DNA from: an uncultured Bacteroidales bacterium
GTDB lineage: Bacteria; Bacteroidota; Bacteroidia; Bacteroidales; UBA932
Direction of reading: 5' to 3'
Length of the DNA stretch: 64,000 bases
Assembly: GCA_934695325.1 (NCBI GenBank)
Contig: CAKUVD010000007.1
Location: 1 to 64,000 of the forward strand
Positions 16,012-25,764 of the stretch are shown one piece after another (positions within the stretch are counted from its first letter, which is position 1; each line of letters begins with the position of its first letter). Under the pieces are notes generated by a model. It made no database searches, had not been told where the DNA came from, and saw only the letters and a list, made by a program, of their open reading frames with translations. The position numbers and the translations under genes were made by a program.

Positions 16012-16457
16012 CGGTCTCGTCTCAAAATGTTTTCCAAAGAGTCAAGTTTTCTCCTCTCATCGGCAATGACCTGACGCTGATAGGCTTCAGCCTCTTCCGA
16101 CAAGCCTTCTTCTGTCGTAAGATCCGCCCTGGCATCGTCTATTGCCTTCAATGCTTCTTCATATTTCCCTGCCGCAACGAGACGCTCCACCTTATCTGAC
16201 GCCATCCCGCCGCCGCGTATGCCACCACCGTCCATCACCTGGACAGGTGAATGCAACAGATAAAAAGCCAATGACACACAGGCCAATGCAGCAACTCCTG
16301 ATACGCCCCACATAAGACTCCGTCTTCTCCTCCTGGCAGAAAAAGACCGTTCCATTGCCGTCAGGACAGATTTCTTTACGGCAATGTCCCTGACCGCCGT
16401 AACTATTTTCCCTTCCAATTCAAATCCTTCCATATCAGTCGTTGTCTTATCACACAT
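16008..16457 (-). CDS. Single-pass membrane protein next to the sigma factor, possible anti-sigma
   Basis: I place the start at 16457 (MCDKTTTDMEG...), where the ATG overlaps the sigma-factor stop, giving 149 residues. A short N-terminal cytoplasmic region with a basic patch (ARRRRRS) precedes one membrane segment (GVSGVAALACVSLAFYLLH), then a Gly-rich linker (GGGIRGGGMAS) and a helical, TPR-like periplasmic region (KVERLVAAGKYEEALKAIDDAR). Size, topology and position directly after an ECF-type sigma gene fit an anti-sigma factor, although no zinc-binding HxxxCxxC anti-sigma motif is visible. The periplasmic helix-turn-helix part could sense or bind the TPR-CHAT protein encoded next. Confidence 0.75.
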   Translation of the reverse strand: MCDKTTTDMEGFELEGKIVTAVRDIAVKKSVLTAMERSFSARRRRRSLMWGVSGVAALACVSLAFYLLHSPVQVMDGGGIRGGGMASDKVERLVAAGKYEEALKAIDDARADLTTEEGLSEEAEAYQRQVIADERRKLDSLENILRRDR

Positions 16458-17061
16458 CCAATCCAGACTCGCGGAAACGCAGCACAATGCGGTTTTTCAG
16501 GGACTGCATACATTTATGCTTACGAGTCTTCAGTCCATTATATGTTCCGTCACTTCCGAGAGCTTCCAGGATTTCCTCAAGGCTCATCTCGTCATAATAG
16601 AACATCGTGAGTATCTGCCGGCACCGCTCGGGCAGCTCCAAAAAAGAATCGCATATCAGAAGATGCCGTGACGAGGCAGTGTCTTCAGCCACTATGTCGG
16701 GAAGATCGCCTTCGTCAGTCACAACCACAGGCAGTTTTCCCTTCCGTCGAAGAAGTTCACGATACTTATTCTTCACTATCCGCATGAAATATGCTGTAAG
16801 GTCAGGCACATCCCTCTTTCCATCAGCACTGAAAGCACAAATCCTTCCGTCTTCCGTACACAATGCCCCGTGCTCAATGTTTTCCCACAGGATGATGAAC
16901 GAATCCTGGAACATATCCAGCCGTTCATCCTCCAGGACATCTCGATAAAGGTGCCCGAACGCATCGAAGCTGAGCCGCAGCTTTTCATACAGCGACATCA
17001 GCATCTTGCGGTCTCCAGCACTCACGCCAGCCACATATTCAATGTCAGATAATCTCCTCAT
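16450..17061 (-). CDS. ECF-type RNA polymerase sigma factor
   Basis: The ATG at 17061 is preferred because it overlaps the caspase stop as ATGA; the product is 203 residues. Region 2 is visible (YRDVLEDERLDMFQDSFIILWEN, then AYFMRIVKNKYRELLRRKGKL) and region 4 follows (LPERCRQILTMFYYDEMSLEEILEALG) with a recognition helix ending NGLKTRKHKCMQSLK. An insert of about 25 acidic residues separates the regions. It should direct RNA polymerase to a small regulon, probably including this operon. Its place between an exported caspase and a membrane protein suggests that envelope events control it. Family call is firm; regulon unknown. Confidence 0.9.
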   Translation of the reverse strand: MRRLSDIEYVAGVSAGDRKMLMSLYEKLRLSFDAFGHLYRDVLEDERLDMFQDSFIILWENIEHGALCTEDGRICAFSADGKRDVPDLTAYFMRIVKNKYRELLRRKGKLPVVVTDEGDLPDIVAEDTASSRHLLICDSFLELPERCRQILTMFYYDEMSLEEILEALGSDGTYNGLKTRKHKCMQSLKNRIVLRFRESGLDV

Positions 17062-17948
17062 CTGTCGAAAGCCATTGAGAATCTGCATTTTTCGACGAGC
17101 CCAGTCATAACCGGGGTCTGAGGGTACCTTCCGCGCACGTCCTTTCTCTGCATAAATTCATCCAACATATCCACGACATCCTCATTTGACAGTCTCGCAA
17201 GACTCTCCCTGAGGCTGTACAATGTATATGTGAGTTTCCCGTAGCCGGAACTATGCTCCTGGTTCATCTGATAGTCCTTGCAGGCGCTCAAAGTCAGCCA
17301 ATTCTCTTCGTGTCTGACCCCTCCCCTGCCGCATTTTCCAGGAATCACGAATTTCTCATACACTCCACGGATTCCGTCATTACCGCTCTTGATTCCCCTC
17401 GTGGAATCGCCGCTGTGGCAAGCGTCCACCGTCACCATGAGATTACCTGACTCACCTATGCGGCTCCTTATATCCTGAAGGAGAACCGCAATCTCGTCAT
17501 CGCACAGATGGCGTTCTCCCCTATCCTCCGCACAATATGTCTTGTACGCATCATACGGTATCCAAGACTCGTCCCATCCGTCAGGTTCGTCCCCGTCAAT
17601 GTCCGTCATCCACTGTCCGTGTCCCGAAAAGTGCACATATACCAGATCCCCCGCATCACATCTTGAGGCCAACTGCCTGAAGGCATTGACTATGCCCTCC
17701 TTCGTGGCGGAGGCATTGACGAGAGTGGTCAGATCCGCAAAGCCATTGGCCTGGAGCATATCCACGACCAGAGCGACATCCCTGTCACCGTGAATCACCG
17801 GCCACGAACTGTCTTTCTGCTGGCCGATCCCTATGACAAGCGCACGCCTGCTCTCCGCCCGACTTACGGAAACGAAAGCGAGCAAGCTCAAGAATATGAC
17901 CACGACAAGTCTTTTCACGGACCAATGAATAATACGGTTACAGTTCAT
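17058..17948 (-). CDS. Exported caspase-like (C14) protease
   Basis: I use the ATG at 17948, which puts a proper signal peptide at the N-terminus (basic start, hydrophobic VVVIFLSLLAFVSV, cleavage near SRA-ES); the longer frame has 13 extra residues with no support. The caspase-hemoglobinase fold is clear: RRALVIGIG, the catalytic His in VHFSGHGQ (about residue 110) and the catalytic Cys in VTVDACHSGD (about residue 177). It should cleave after basic or acidic residues in the periplasm; specificity cannot be read. A late block (ENWLTLSACKDYQMNQE) is typical of metacaspase-like C14 proteins. It is the first gene of the four-gene coupled operon and overlaps the sigma gene by 4 bases. Confidence 0.93.
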   Translation of the reverse strand: MNCNRIIHWSVKRLVVVIFLSLLAFVSVSRAESRRALVIGIGQQKDSSWPVIHGDRDVALVVDMLQANGFADLTTLVNASATKEGIVNAFRQLASRCDAGDLVYVHFSGHGQWMTDIDGDEPDGWDESWIPYDAYKTYCAEDRGERHLCDDEIAVLLQDIRSRIGESGNLMVTVDACHSGDSTRGIKSGNDGIRGVYEKFVIPGKCGRGGVRHEENWLTLSACKDYQMNQEHSSGYGKLTYTLYSLRESLARLSNEDVVDMLDEFMQRKDVRGRYPQTPVMTGLVEKCRFSMAFDR

Positions 17949-18018
17949 TTGGGATAATCCCCACTCAATATATGCAGATTTTTGCAATTTGTAACCATCT
18001 TGACAAGAAAAACTTCAC

Positions 18019-18054
18019 AAAAAAAATCCCGCCCCATATAAATGGAACGGGATT
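18019..18054 (-). terminator. Intrinsic terminator after groEL
   Basis: On the minus strand AATCCCG (18054-18048) pairs with CGGGATT (18031-18025) and is followed by a run of T residues. It lies just downstream of groEL and upstream of the caspase operon. Confidence 0.85.
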
Positions 18055-18080
18055 CGACCTTTATCTGTCTACGGCTGACA

Positions 18081-19709
<1,629 letters not shown>

Positions 19710-19723
19710 TTATCTCCTATCAA

Positions 19724-19990
19724 TTATAATATTGCCATAATGTCTGACTGACGGACGATAAGATACTTCTTCTCATCTACAGTCACCTCGGTTCCGGCAT
19801 ACTTGCCATAGAGAACCTCGTCACCTACTTTAACTTCCATAGGCTCGTCCTTCTTGCCAGGTCCGCAAGCTACGACTTTGCCCTGCTGAGGTTTTTCCTT
19901 GGCTGTGTCAGGAATATAAAGTCCTGCAGCTGTCTTTGTCTCGGCCTCCTTAGGCTCGAGAACAACTCTGTCTGCTAATGGTCTGATCAT
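19724..19990 (-). CDS. groES: Co-chaperonin GroES (10 kDa)
   Basis: The 88-residue protein caps GroEL. It starts [16 protein letters not shown], has the mobile loop ([18 protein letters not shown]) and the [14 protein letters not shown] strand of the family, and is slightly shorter than typical 94-97-residue versions. It is the first gene of groES-groEL. About 90-105 bases upstream lies a perfect palindrome (TGACAAATTGTCA) that could be the heat-shock operator; the classic CIRCE element is absent. Confidence 0.99.
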   Translation of the reverse strand: MIRPLADRVVLEPKEAETKTAAGLYIPDTAKEKPQQGKVVACGPGKKDEPMEVKVGDEVLYGKYAGTEVTVDEKKYLIVRQSDIMAIL

Positions 19991-20081
19991 AATTCTATAA
20001 TTTTAATGTTTTATTTCACTGTCAGCCTCCATTCCGAAGGCCGATGCAGATAATTCAACTGCCGTGCCACTGCAGCCGATG

Positions 20082-20094
20082 TGACAAATTGTCA
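20082..20094. promoter_or_regulatory. Palindromic candidate operator upstream of groES
   Basis: TGACAA-A-TTGTCA is a perfect 13-base palindrome, 92-104 bases before the groES start and about 130 bases before the divergent alpha-2-macroglobulin gene. It may bind a dimeric regulator of either gene. CIRCE (TTAGCACTC-N9-GAGTGCTAA) is not present. The regulatory role is inference. Confidence 0.4.
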
Positions 20095-20162
20095 GTACAG
20101 CCTCGATGGCCTCCCTGGGCCAGGGAAATCAATACGGACAGTCACAGAATCCACGGCAGTCA

Positions 20163-20192
20163 TTGTAAGAAAAGGAATTTGTGTTATATTTA
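20163..20192 (+). promoter_or_regulatory. Promoter for the alpha-2-macroglobulin gene
   Basis: TTG (20163-20165), 19 bases, then TATATTTA (20185-20192) matches the Bacteroidota consensus except for the final base. The ATG at 20224 is 31 bases downstream. Confidence 0.5.
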
Positions 20193-20223
20193 CATCTGAA
20201 AACCAATAAGTTATTTTAAAGCT

Positions 20224-23200
20224 ATGAACTTGCACAGTCATATTTTCCGGAAAGTCGCCATCGTCCTGTCAGCATTGACACTATCCGGATGCGGTGACAG
20301 AATCAACTCTCCGGACAGCAGCTTCTCCGAATATATCTCGGCATACACAGGCGGGATCGTCTCCGGTGATGACGCCATCGTGATAGAACTGGCGTCCCCG
20401 GCAGAGAATCTTCAGGGGACGGAGGACGAAATAAGCAAGGCTGCAGCAGATCTTTTCCGCTTCTCGCCTTCGCTGGACGGCACCGCCAGGTGGACAAGTC
20501 CGCAAAGAGTGGAGTTCTCGCCCGCAGCCGGCGCTCTCAAGTCAGGCAAGACATACACCTGCAGATTCCGGCTCGGAGAAGTAGCGGATACCGACAGGAG
20601 CCACAAGGACTTCTCTTTCACCTTCAGGACAGCGCCGAAGGAAGCGCGGCTCGCGGAGGAATCGCTCACGATATCAGCATCCGACAGGGACAATGCCACC
20701 GTGACGGGCACTCTTACGCTCAGCGAGGACATTGACACAGGCTCGCCTGCGGAACTTTTAGGTTTCGAGTGGGACGGAGCGGCTGCATTCGACGTGCAGG
20801 CGAAAGACGGAAAGACATTGACCTGGACAGCATCTGCACTGGAGAGGGGTGATGAAGACAGATCGTTGAAAATAAATTTCAATCCCGGAAAGACAGGGTT
20901 CAGGAAATGTGACGGGCTGGATATCGTCATACCTGCAAGAGGAAAGTTCGCGGTCATCGGAGCAGAAATGTCAGAGGGAAGCGACAGATATATCGATATC
21001 ACTTTTTCGGAGCCACTGGACAGAAGCCAAAGCCTGAACGGACTGGTAAGCCTGAGCGGAGCCGGCGAAAACACTACGACGACCGTCACGGACAACCGTC
21101 TGAGGCTATATTACGAGACAGAAGGCGACGAGGCATTGACACTGGAGATAGAAGAATCCGTGAAAGACATTGACGGGGACAGGCTCGGAGAAAGATGGCT
21201 GAAGACTTTCAGCGCCGGCAGCCCGAAGCCGGAAGTCAGATTCCCTATAGACGGAAACATCCTCCCGGACGCAGGACATCTGGTGGTGCCTTTCTGCGCC
21301 GCCAACCTCAAGGCAGTGGACATCAGCATCATAAAGATCTACACAAACAACATTCTTATGTTCCTGCAGGAGAATGACCTCCAGGGGGACTCAGGGCTGA
21401 GACGCGCCGGAAGGCTCATATACAAGACCACGATGAGGCTGGACGGCGACCCTTCCGCGGACCTGACGAAGATGCACACATACACCATAGGGCTGGACAG
21501 GCTGTTCAAGAAAGAGCCAGGAGCATTGTACAGGATGAGGATTACATTCCGCCCAGAATACTACATATATCATAAAGGTGCGTCAGGCACAGGAGGGCTC
21601 GTCAGCATCGACGCAGGTTCGCTTAGCGAAGAGGAGAGCGCAGTCTGGGACGACCCGTATCCATATTATTATGACGGTTCTTCATACGACTGGTCCAAGT
21701 ACAGATGGCAGGACAGGAACAACCCGCTGACACCTTCGTATTATATGGACTACGATTTTCCTTCACGCAACCTTATGACATCCGACATAGGCATCACGGC
21801 GAAATACGGCGGGAATGGCAGAGTCTGGGTAGGGGCGAGCGACATCATTTCCGCCGAGCCGATATCAGGGGCTGAGATCAATGTCTACAACTACCAGCTC
21901 CAGACCATAGGAAAAGGCAAGAGCGTCAGCGACGGAATGACCGAGGTCAATGTCAGCGGAAAGCCGTTCATCGTCACGGTCAGGAAAGGAAGTTCCATAA
22001 CCTACCTGAAGATGACGGACGGCTCGGAGAAGTCGCTCAGCAGATTCGATACCGGAGGAGAAGTCCTTCAGAGAGGGCTCAAGGGTTTCGTCTATGGCGA
22101 GAGGGGTGTATGGAGGCCTGGAGACACCCTGCATCTGACAATGATCCTGCACAGCGAAGAGAAGATCCCGGACTCGCACCCGGCGTCAATCGACGTCTAT
22201 ACCCCGCAAGGCCAGTTCTTCACGAGAAAAGTCTGCCGCAATGCGGAGAACGGGTTCTACACATTTGACATACCTACGTCTTACGACTGCCCGACAGGAC
22301 TCTGGAACGCTTACGTAAAAGTAGGAGGAGCATCATTCCACAAAGCGCTCCGGATAGAGACAATAAAGCCGAACAGGCTGAAGGTCAATGTAGATATGGG
22401 CAGGACGATGCTCCGCGGCGGCAGCACGGCCACCATCAGGCTCTCATCCTCCTGGCTCACCGGGCCGGCGGCCTCAGGACTCCAGGCCGGAGTGTCGATG
22501 ACGCTCAAGCCCGGAAGGCCCGACTTCAAGGGATACGAGAAATACACTTTCACGAATCCGGCAAGCGACTTCAGCGGATTCGCGGCAGAACTTCTAAGCG
22601 CACGTCTCGACAGAGACGGAAAGGCCTCAGCGACAGTCACATTGCCTAAGGTGCCTCAGGCGCCAGGGATGCTCTCCGCATCTATCCTCGGCTCCGTGAC
22701 GGAAGACGGAGGCGACGAAAGCTATTCTGCATTGACACTGCCTTACTCCCCTTTCAGCGCATACGTTGGAGTCGCGCTCCCGGACGGAGAGAGTTTTCTC
22801 GAGACAGGGCGCGCACACGAGATACCGGTAGCGCTTCTGGACGCTGGCGGCAAAGGGGTCTCCGGGCATCGCCTCGAATGGAGGATCTTCAAGCTGAAAT
22901 GGAGCTGGTGGTGGGAATCTCGCAAGGAGCCTCTGGACTCCTATGTCAATGCTTCCGCCGCAAGTGCGGTAAGTTCAGGCACCATCGTCTCGAACGGAGG
23001 CAAGATGTCAATCTCTTTCAATACTGATGACAAGGACTGGGGAAGATACCTTATATATATAAAGGATCTTGACGGAGGGCATTCCGCCGGAGGCATCGTG
23101 TATGCGGATTCTTACAGCGGACGATCCGACAGGAATGACCCCGATGCGCCGGCGATGCTCAGCTTCTCTCTGGACAAAAAGTCATACAAGGCTGGAGAGA

Positions 23201-25764
23201 CGGCGACGGTCTATATCCCGGCGGCCGAGAACGGCAGGGCCTTGGTCTCTATCGAAAAGGGAGGAAGAGTGCTGAGGAGCGAGTGGGTAAGGACGTCAGG
23301 AGTATCTGACACTCAATATAAGATAAAGACCAAGCGCGATATGGCCCCTAACTTCTATGTGCACATAACACTCGTGCAGCCTTACAGGAATTCGGCCAAC
23401 GATTTGCCTCTAAGGATGTACGGAGTCCAGCCTGTGATGGTGGAGAGCGAAGCTTCGCATCTGGAGCCTGTCGTCTCTATGCCGGACAGGCTGCATCCGG
23501 AGGAGCCGTTCACCATAAAAGTTAGCGAACGGAACGGAAGACCTATGACATACACTCTGGCGATAGTGGATGACGGGCTGCTCGACCTCACGGCCTTCAA
23601 GACTCCTGATCCGTGGAACTATATGTATAGGAGGGAAGCCTTGGGCGTGCGCACGTGGGATATGTACGACAATGTCTTCGGAGCCGCCGGGAGCACATTC
23701 TCCGCGATGCTCAGCATCGGAGGTGACGAAGGGCTGATAAAAGGGGCGCGCAAGGAGAACAGGTTCAACCCCGTGGTGAAGACATTGGGGCCTTTCACAT
23801 TGAAATCAGGCTCCAAGAGCCACAGGATAACACTTCCGATGTATGTCGGAAGCGTCAGGACAATGGTCGTGGCAGGTTATGGCGAAGCATACGGCAGCGC
23901 TTCCAAGACCACGCCTGTCACCTCACCGGTTATGATACTCCCGACACTGCCCAGAGTCGCCGGATGTGGAGAGCGGCTGATTCTTCCGGTCAATGTCTTC
24001 GTGATGGAGGACGGAATCGACAAGGTCAATGTCTCCGTACATTGCGATGGGCCGCTCTCTGTCGCCGGACAGTCCTCCGGCACGGCGGAATTCGGAGGAA
24101 GAGGCGATAGAATGATGCGTTTCACTCTCACGTCGGACAAGTCGAAGACCGGGACGGCAAAAGTGACGGTGACGGCGGAAGGCTGCGGACACAGGATGAC
24201 CGAGACCATAGCCATAGAGGTTCGCAATCCTTCTACGCGTGTCATCTCTACGGAAGGTGCTATGCTCGGGAAGGGCGAGCGCAGGACATTCAGATATCAG
24301 CCGTTCATCTCCGGCAGCGGAAACGAGGCATATATAGAAGCGTTCGGATATCCTTCGATAGGCTGGAATTCACTGTTCAGCTATATGGAAAGCTATCCAC
24401 ATTCCTGCACCGAGCAACTTGCGTCCAAAGGACTCAGCCTGCTATATTCTATGAAGATGCTGTCACCGGAGAATACGGAAAAGGCGAAAAAGATGGTGTC
24501 TGAGATTCTTTCCGCATTGTACTCCAGACAGTTGCAAGACGGAGGGTTTGCATATTGGCCGGGAGAGTCACACAGCGATGAATGGGTGACTTCGATGGCC
24601 GGTGAACTTATGGAAGCCGCAAAGGCTCAAGGCTATTCCGTGAACAGCGGAGTGGCAAGCAAATGGCTCAAGTTCCAGAAGCGGTGCGTACAGAACTGGC
24701 GCTCCGCCAAAGTCTATGAACTGAGCGACCTGACACAGGCCTACAGACTGTACACGATGGCGTTGGCCGGAAATACAGACGAGGCGGCGATGAACAGGAT
24801 GAAAGAAAGCGGAAGCCTGTCCTGGCAGGCGGCGATGATGCTGTCCTCGGCTTACTCGCTCTGCGGCAAGAAAAACATTGGCGCCGAAATCATCCGATCT
24901 ATCGCGGACAGCCCAGAAGGATGGACTCACAATGCTCAGACTTTCGGGACACCTCTGAGGGACAAGGCTATAGCATTGGAAGCGACCGTGCTTTCAGGCA
25001 ATGTACAGGGGGCAGTGGTATACGCAAACGAAATCAGTGGCGAGGAAGATTCCGGCTTGCGTCCGTGGTCAATGTCCACCCAGGAGTCAGCATTCATCTC
25101 CAGGGCTATGAGCAGGCTGGCGGAAAATGTAACCGGGAATTCCGTGTCCATAGATGTATCCGAGGGGTCATCTGCCGCAGCACGTGCGCTCGTATCCAAG
25201 CCGTCCGAGAACGGAATGGTGAAGACCAGACTCAAGACCGGCACAGGGGTGGTCTCAGTGAAAAACACTTCTGATGGCGCCGCATATATCCGGCTGACGA
25301 CAGTCTCACAGCCGTCAGCCGGCGAGCCGGTGGCAGCCAAGTCTTCCGGTATAAGGCTCAATGTCAGCTATATAGGCCTAGACGGTTCCACTATGTCGCC
25401 TGCCTCCGTCAGACAGGGCACTGAATTCACTGCCGTGATACGGATCTCGAATCCAAACCCGTCAGACGATTTGAGAAATATGGCCCTGACGGAGATGATT
25501 CCGTCAGGATGGGAAATCTTGAACGAAAGAATGACAGGACAGGATCTGCCTTCCGCCGGGAGATATGACTATCTGGACATACGTGACGACCGCAACATAT
25601 TCTATTTCAGCATACCGCGCAGGACCTACAAGGAATTCAGGGTAAGGCTGAGGGCCGCCTATGAAGGGAGGTTCATCCTTCCGTCAGTGACCTGCGAGGC
25701 AATGTATGACTCATCCATATATGCACGCACCGCATCAGGAGTCACGGAAGTAACCAGATGGTAA
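20224..25764 (+). CDS. Thioester alpha-2-macroglobulin lipoprotein
   Basis: This 1,846-residue bacterial alpha-2-macroglobulin is anchored by a lipoprotein signal (lipobox LSGC). In known members the protein traps attacking proteases: cleavage of a bait region exposes a thioester that bonds covalently to the protease. The thioester motif C-T-E-Q is intact at residues 1395-1398 (YPHSCTEQLASKG), inside an alpha/alpha toroid containing LQDGGFAYWPGE. N-terminal Ig-like domains and the MG2-type stretch (GFVYGERGVWRPGDTLHLT) are also visible. It overlaps pbpC by 7 bases, the conserved pairing in which trapping and peptidoglycan repair work together. Length is slightly above the ~1,650 typical of YfhM. 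Confidence 0.95.
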   Translation: MNLHSHIFRKVAIVLSALTLSGCGDRINSPDSSFSEYISAYTGGIVSGDDAIVIELASPAENLQGTEDEISKAAADLFRFSPSLDGTARWTSPQRVEFSPAAGALKSGKTYTCRFRLGEVADTDRSHKDFSFTFRTAPKEARLAEESLTISASDRDNATVTGTLTLSEDIDTGSPAELLGFEWDGAAAFDVQAKDGKTLTWTASALERGDEDRSLKINFNPGKTGFRKCDGLDIVIPARGKFAVIGAEMSEGSDRYIDITFSEPLDRSQSLNGLVSLSGAGENTTTTVTDNRLRLYYETEGDEALTLEIEESVKDIDGDRLGERWLKTFSAGSPKPEVRFPIDGNILPDAGHLVVPFCAANLKAVDISIIKIYTNNILMFLQENDLQGDSGLRRAGRLIYKTTMRLDGDPSADLTKMHTYTIGLDRLFKKEPGALYRMRITFRPEYYIYHKGASGTGGLVSIDAGSLSEEESAVWDDPYPYYYDGSSYDWSKYRWQDRNNPLTPSYYMDYDFPSRNLMTSDIGITAKYGGNGRVWVGASDIISAEPISGAEINVYNYQLQTIGKGKSVSDGMTEVNVSGKPFIVTVRKGSSITYLKMTDGSEKSLSRFDTGGEVLQRGLKGFVYGERGVWRPGDTLHLTMILHSEEKIPDSHPASIDVYTPQGQFFTRKVCRNAENGFYTFDIPTSYDCPTGLWNAYVKVGGASFHKALRIETIKPNRLKVNVDMGRTMLRGGSTATIRLSSSWLTGPAASGLQAGVSMTLKPGRPDFKGYEKYTFTNPASDFSGFAAELLSARLDRDGKASATVTLPKVPQAPGMLSASILGSVTEDGGDESYSALTLPYSPFSAYVGVALPDGESFLETGRAHEIPVALLDAGGKGVSGHRLEWRIFKLKWSWWWESRKEPLDSYVNASAASAVSSGTIVSNGGKMSISFNTDDKDWGRYLIYIKDLDGGHSAGGIVYADSYSGRSDRNDPDAPAMLSFSLDKKSYKAGETATVYIPAAENGRALVSIEKGGRVLRSEWVRTSGVSDTQYKIKTKRDMAPNFYVHITLVQPYRNSANDLPLRMYGVQPVMVESEASHLEPVVSMPDRLHPEEPFTIKVSERNGRPMTYTLAIVDDGLLDLTAFKTPDPWNYMYRREALGVRTWDMYDNVFGAAGSTFSAMLSIGGDEGLIKGARKENRFNPVVKTLGPFTLKSGSKSHRITLPMYVGSVRTMVVAGYGEAYGSASKTTPVTSPVMILPTLPRVAGCGERLILPVNVFVMEDGIDKVNVSVHCDGPLSVAGQSSGTAEFGGRGDRMMRFTLTSDKSKTGTAKVTVTAEGCGHRMTETIAIEVRNPSTRVISTEGAMLGKGERRTFRYQPFISGSGNEAYIEAFGYPSIGWNSLFSYMESYPHSCTEQLASKGLSLLYSMKMLSPENTEKAKKMVSEILSALYSRQLQDGGFAYWPGESHSDEWVTSMAGELMEAAKAQGYSVNSGVASKWLKFQKRCVQNWRSAKVYELSDLTQAYRLYTMALAGNTDEAAMNRMKESGSLSWQAAMMLSSAYSLCGKKNIGAEIIRSIADSPEGWTHNAQTFGTPLRDKAIALEATVLSGNVQGAVVYANEISGEEDSGLRPWSMSTQESAFISRAMSRLAENVTGNSVSIDVSEGSSAAARALVSKPSENGMVKTRLKTGTGVVSVKNTSDGAAYIRLTTVSQPSAGEPVAAKSSGIRLNVSYIGLDGSTMSPASVRQGTEFTAVIRISNPNPSDDLRNMALTEMIPSGWEILNERMTGQDLPSAGRYDYLDIRDDRNIFYFSIPRRTYKEFRVRLRAAYEGRFILPSVTCEAMYDSSIYARTASGVTEVTRW

